From an uncultured Erysipelotrichaceae bacterium (GTDB lineage: Bacteria > Bacillota_I > Bacilli_A > Erysipelotrichales > Erysipelotrichaceae), in assembly GCA_937874965.1 (NCBI GenBank), contig CALNCD010000211.1, forward strand, positions 1-8,780: 8,780 nucleotides of DNA, given 5' to 3'. A program made the translations under genes and the position numbers. This document shows, piece by piece, positions 6,727 to 8,780 of this stretch (its first letter is position 1; each line of letters opens with the position of its first letter). The notes under the pieces were generated by a model. The model ran no database searches, was not told the DNA's origin, and saw nothing but the letters and a program-made list of their open reading frames with translations.

Positions 6727-7244
6727 CTAGAGCACTTTATCCGTAAAACGGAGGACTTGTTTTATCCCATCTAAAGAGACTGCTTCTTTGAGAAGCAACA
6801 TATCTTCCCGTAAATCAATCAAATTATTAAGGGCATGCATCGCTGCCTTTATCTCTGCTCGAGCGTCATCCTGAGCCAAGGCAATCAGAAAAGCAACATG
6901 GACAACCTCGCTATAATCGTCATGTGCAAAGTATCTTGGTTCTTAAACGGAACACCTAACATAAAAATGAGTTGTACCGACTCATTTCCCCACGAAATCG
7001 GATGTCTTAGCCGGGTAAAGCCAATAAACGCTTCGGTCACCGTCTCACTTTGACCATGAGGAATTGCGATCAAATAGCCAATCGCTGTTGAATACTCCGA
7101 CTCCCTGTCTTCAATCGCTCTCTTAAAGACAGATTCATCGAGGATCCGACCCTGCTCATGCACGCGATGAATCATGGATTCAATCACATCGTTTTTAGCG
7201 ATTACATCACTGTCCAGTTCAATTAAGTTCTTCATAATGACCAT
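6727..7244 (-). pseudogene. PTS IIA component, fructose/mannitol type (EIIA-2 family), reading frame broken
   Basis: Phosphocarrier domain that takes phosphate from HPr and passes it to a IIB domain. The ATG at 7244 has AAGGAG eight bases upstream. The first frame gives 119 residues: an N-terminal helical region, the active-site motif AIPHG with His63 (61-64), the strand VQLIFMLGVPF (90-100) and the second conserved His at 107 in TLHMTIIARLSMLL. It then hits TGA at 6885-6887, where the family normally has about 25 more residues. A -1 frame, open from 6942 to TAG at 6727-6729, encodes a helical tail (REDMLLLKEAVSLDGIKQVL) with the LxxAxSxxxIxxxL look of the family C-terminus. The frame must change between about 6942 and 6885, giving roughly 172 residues. 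Causes could be mutation, sequencing error or recoding. If the 119-residue form is what is made, it lacks the last helix. No IIB or IIC gene is nearby. Confidence 0.7.
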
Positions 7245-7251
7245 AGTTTAT

Positions 7252-7258
7252 TCTCCTT
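7252..7258 (-). promoter_or_regulatory. Ribosome binding site fixing the PTS IIA start
   Basis: AAGGAGA on the minus strand lies eight bases from the ATG at 7244. It is 17 bases from the next in-frame ATG (7235), so it selects the upstream start. It shows that initiation signals of this otherwise broken gene are intact. Confidence 0.7.
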
Positions 7259-7282
7259 AAGGACATCCTACCACGGGGCAAA

Positions 7283-7296
7283 AGTAAGCGCTATAC
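7283..7296. promoter_or_regulatory. cre-like operator (CcpA) in the divergent PTS IIA/manA region
   Basis: AGTAAGCGCTATAC matches the remembered cre consensus TGWAARCGNTWNCW at 11 of 14 positions, with the central AAGCGCT intact. The other strand matches equally well. It sits about 40-52 bases upstream of the PTS IIA start, where its promoter should be, and about 70 bases upstream of the manA -35. Catabolite control of the sugar gene is plausible. The outer positions deviate, so this is a candidate only. Confidence 0.4.
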
Positions 7297-7316
7297 TAAC
7301 TTGCTGTCACAATTAT

Positions 7317-7344
7317 TGAACATGATGGTATACAAAAATGTTCA
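7317..7344. repeat. Inverted repeat TGAACAT-N14-ATGTTCA, possible operator
   Basis: Perfect 7-bp arms at 7317-7323 and 7338-7344 are separated by 14 bases that contain a GTATAC palindrome (7328-7333). The centre-to-centre distance is 21 bases, two helical turns. It lies 22 bases upstream of the manA -35 and could bind a dimeric regulator of manA or of both divergent genes. There is no T-tract, so it is not a terminator. Confidence 0.35.
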
Positions 7345-7366
7345 CGACCGGATGACAAAACTTGTC

Positions 7367-7394
7367 TTTACCCCGATTGAAAATAAGGTATAAT
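7367..7394 (+). promoter_or_regulatory. manA promoter
   Basis: A perfect -10 TATAAT lies at 7389-7394. The -35 is TTTACC (7367-7372, four of six) with a 16-base spacer. Transcription would start near 7401, about 15 bases before the manA ATG. The in-frame TTG at 7362 is upstream of this start point, so it cannot be used on this transcript. Confidence 0.75.
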
Positions 7395-7415
7395 CTAAAT
7401 AGAAAGAGAGGATTT

Positions 7416-8369
7416 ATGGCAATACACCCACTAAATCCGGCCTATAAAGACTACCTATGGGGCGGAAATAAACTAAAAAGCGAATATCACAAAAGCAATG
7501 ACTTGAAAATCACTGCGGAAAGCTGGGAAGTATCCACACATCCGGATGGCTTAACCACACTCTCCACCGGACAAACACTTGCGGACTACCTCAATGAGGA
7601 TATAAAGAAGCATCTCGGAACTCAATTTTCAAATAATGAGACATTGCCTGTCCTTGTGAAGTTCATTGATGCGAAAAAAGATCTTTCAATCCAGGTTCAC
7701 CCTGATGATGCCTATGCACATCGCCACGAACACGATAATGGAAAAACTGAGATGTGGATTATCCTGGAAGCCGAACCCGATGCAACTCTCTACTATGGAT
7801 TAAATCAGTCTTTAACACAGTCATCATTCAAAGCAGCAATCGAAAACAGCACGCTGCTTGAATCTCTGAATTGCGTTCCAGTCCATCCTGGTGATATCAT
7901 CTTCGTCCCTGCGGGAACCTTACATGCAATCGGCGCAGGAATCGTTGTCCTTGAAATACAGCAGAGTTCCAACTCGACCTATCGCGTTTATGATTTCGAC
8001 CGCAAAGATGCCGATGGAAACCTCCGTGAGCTTCACATTGATAAGGCCATTGATGTTTCAAACCTCAATCCTTCTGTAATTGATTTCACTCCTCAATATG
8101 AACCAGAAGAAACAGCATATGGAAAGCATACTGTCTTGAGAGCCTGCGAATACTTTACTGTTGAATCTTTCGAAGTTGAACATTCAGGAACACTGCATTT
8201 ATCAGGCAATACATACAATGCCCTCGTTTGCATAGAAGGCAAACTTACCCTTGCTGATGATCAGCAAACCCTTGATCTTGCTAAAGGAAACAGTGTCTTC
8301 ATCGATGCAGAAACCGAATCGTTCACATTTTCCGGAAATGGCCGTTTTGTCCTAATCAGTAATCCTTGA
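7416..8369 (+). CDS. manA: Mannose-6-phosphate isomerase, class I
   Basis: Cytosolic zinc enzyme that interconverts mannose-6-phosphate and fructose-6-phosphate. The 317 residues match the short Gram-positive form (B. subtilis ManA type). Predicted zinc ligands: Gln93 and His95 in SIQVHPDD, Glu112 in KTEMW, and His170 in PAGTLHAIGAG. The catalytic Arg190 is in STYRVYDFDR. The N-terminus PAYKDYLWGG is typical, and a second cupin-like domain fills about 240-317. Start: the ATG at 7416 has AGAGGA a few bases upstream and lies just after a clear promoter; the longer TTG reading at 7362 is excluded. It diverges from a PTS IIA gene, which fits use of imported hexose phosphates. A terminator follows about 8 bases past the stop. 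Confidence 0.95.
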   Translation: MAIHPLNPAYKDYLWGGNKLKSEYHKSNDLKITAESWEVSTHPDGLTTLSTGQTLADYLNEDIKKHLGTQFSNNETLPVLVKFIDAKKDLSIQVHPDDAYAHRHEHDNGKTEMWIILEAEPDATLYYGLNQSLTQSSFKAAIENSTLLESLNCVPVHPGDIIFVPAGTLHAIGAGIVVLEIQQSSNSTYRVYDFDRKDADGNLRELHIDKAIDVSNLNPSVIDFTPQYEPEETAYGKHTVLRACEYFTVESFEVEHSGTLHLSGNTYNALVCIEGKLTLADDQQTLDLAKGNSVFIDAETESFTFSGNGRFVLISNP

Positions 8370-8780
8370 TCTAAATAACTGGTACCGAGTCTCAGGAGCC
8401 AGTTTTTCTTTTTCGAGCGTTGATTTCATCACTACAAATTCATCATTCAATCGAAATGCGCTGAGAATGGACAATGCAGTTTCCGCATAATTCAAAGCTT
8501 GCTTGTGTTTTCGAACATTTTGATATGCAATTGCCAGCTGGCCATAGAGGAATGCGATAATGACAGGAGGCTGCTCCTGCTGCCGGTTATCGAGAACATC
8601 CAGTGTCATAGCAATCGTTTCATGATAGCGTCTCTTCTTCAAATACCCTTGATTGATGACGTAGATGATCGTCGGATGAATCGGAAGATGGGTTTCCAGC
8701 AAGCGCTGAACAGTCCTGTCAAAAACGTCGTCATCTTCTTCTAACCGCAGATAACCGGAAAGCGCAAAGATATCCGTGTC
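8352..8780 (-). CDS. TPR-like protein, C-terminal part only, possible regulator
   Basis: The frame is open from the right edge to TAG at 8352-8354, giving 142 residues; the N-terminus is outside the window. The sequence is helical. About residues 74-106 (VIIAFLYGQLAIAYQNVRKH and on to ALNYAETALSIL) have the spacing of a tetratricopeptide repeat, with small residues at the A8/G8 and A20-type positions. Earlier helices (QGYLKKRRYHETIAMTLDVL) resemble another degenerate repeat. Proteins with this C-terminus are often XRE-type regulators with a TPR domain (Rgg/PlcR-like), but no DNA-binding domain is visible here, so that is only a suggestion. It converges on manA, and the two stop codons cross, overlapping by 18 bases. 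A TTG at 8702 would be a false start because the frame continues upstream without a break. Confidence 0.7.
   Translation of the reverse strand, partial: DTDIFALSGYLRLEEDDDVFDRTVQRLLETHLPIHPTIIYVINQGYLKKRRYHETIAMTLDVLDNRQQEQPPVIIAFLYGQLAIAYQNVRKHKQALNYAETALSILSAFRLNDEFVVMKSTLEKEKLAPETRYQLFRSRITD
8377..8413 (+). terminator. manA rho-independent terminator inside the opposing gene
   Basis: AACTGG (8377-8382) pairs with CCAGTT (8399-8404). An inner CC/GG pair extends the stem across a small internal loop, and a T-rich tail (TTTTTCTTTTT, 8403-8413) follows. It starts 8 bases after the manA stop. All of it lies within the coding end of the minus-strand TPR-like gene, so those codons serve two purposes. 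On the minus strand there is no good T-tract. Confidence 0.75.

Noticed and set aside
6740..6752. TCCGT-aaa-ACGGA palindrome near the end of the PTS gene as a terminator
   Set aside because: Only five base pairs with a 3-base loop and no T-tract on either strand.
6885..6890. Programmed -1 frameshift or TGA readthrough in the PTS IIA gene
   Set aside because: The site CTT TTC TGA is not a X-XXY-YYZ slippery heptamer, and reading through the TGA in the same frame soon meets another stop. Mutation or sequence error is the simpler explanation.
7362..7415. Longer manA reading starting at TTG 7362
   Set aside because: The TTG and the following codons lie over the -35/-10 promoter, upstream of the predicted transcript start. 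The extra residues do not resemble ManA.
8499..8744. Plus-strand 81-codon ORF
   Set aside because: Antisense to the TPR-like gene, with no ribosome binding site; a shadow frame.

Overview
The window looks like chromosomal DNA of a low- to moderate-GC Gram-positive bacterium (Bacillota). The evidence is strong Shine-Dalgarno sequences (AGGAG, AAGGAG), sigma-A type promoters, a fructose-family PTS IIA gene and a Gram-positive gene set (tex, a low-molecular-weight tyrosine phosphatase, pgsA, a short class I manA). Trp is always TGG, so the standard code applies. Erysipelotrichia is a possible home, but that is a guess. No rRNA, tRNA, CRISPR array, insertion sequence or phage gene was seen.

Layout: (1) 1-2332, minus: a P-type cation ATPase of the CtpE/CaxP-like group, complete at its N-terminus and cut by the window edge near its C-terminus. 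(2) 2333-2970: about 640 bases with no convincing gene. They hold the ATPase leader, several inverted repeats and one doubtful 40-codon ORF. (3) 2971-7244, minus: a run of co-oriented genes read from high to low coordinates: a PTS IIA gene with a broken reading frame, pgsA, a small membrane protein, tex, and a low-molecular-weight tyrosine phosphatase, ending in a strong terminator. pgsA and tex each have their own promoter. Three genes show tight start/stop coupling (ATGA between pgsA and the membrane protein, TAATG between tex and the phosphatase). (4) 7245-7415: a divergent control region with a cre-like site, an inverted repeat and the manA promoter. (5) 7416-8369, plus: manA, with a terminator that lies inside the 3' coding end of the next gene. 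(6) 8352-8780, minus: the C-terminal part of a TPR-like protein entering from the right edge; it is convergent with manA and overlaps it by 18 bases.

How the genes relate: manA (mannose-6-phosphate to fructose-6-phosphate) and the IIA gene diverge from one control region, which suggests a link to PTS-imported sugars. pgsA starts anionic phospholipid synthesis. tex and the phosphatase are housekeeping or regulatory genes translated as a coupled pair. No undescribed multi-gene system can be defended. The points most worth checking are the frame break in the IIA gene, the structured ATPase upstream region, and the unknown 120-residue membrane protein locked between pgsA and tex.
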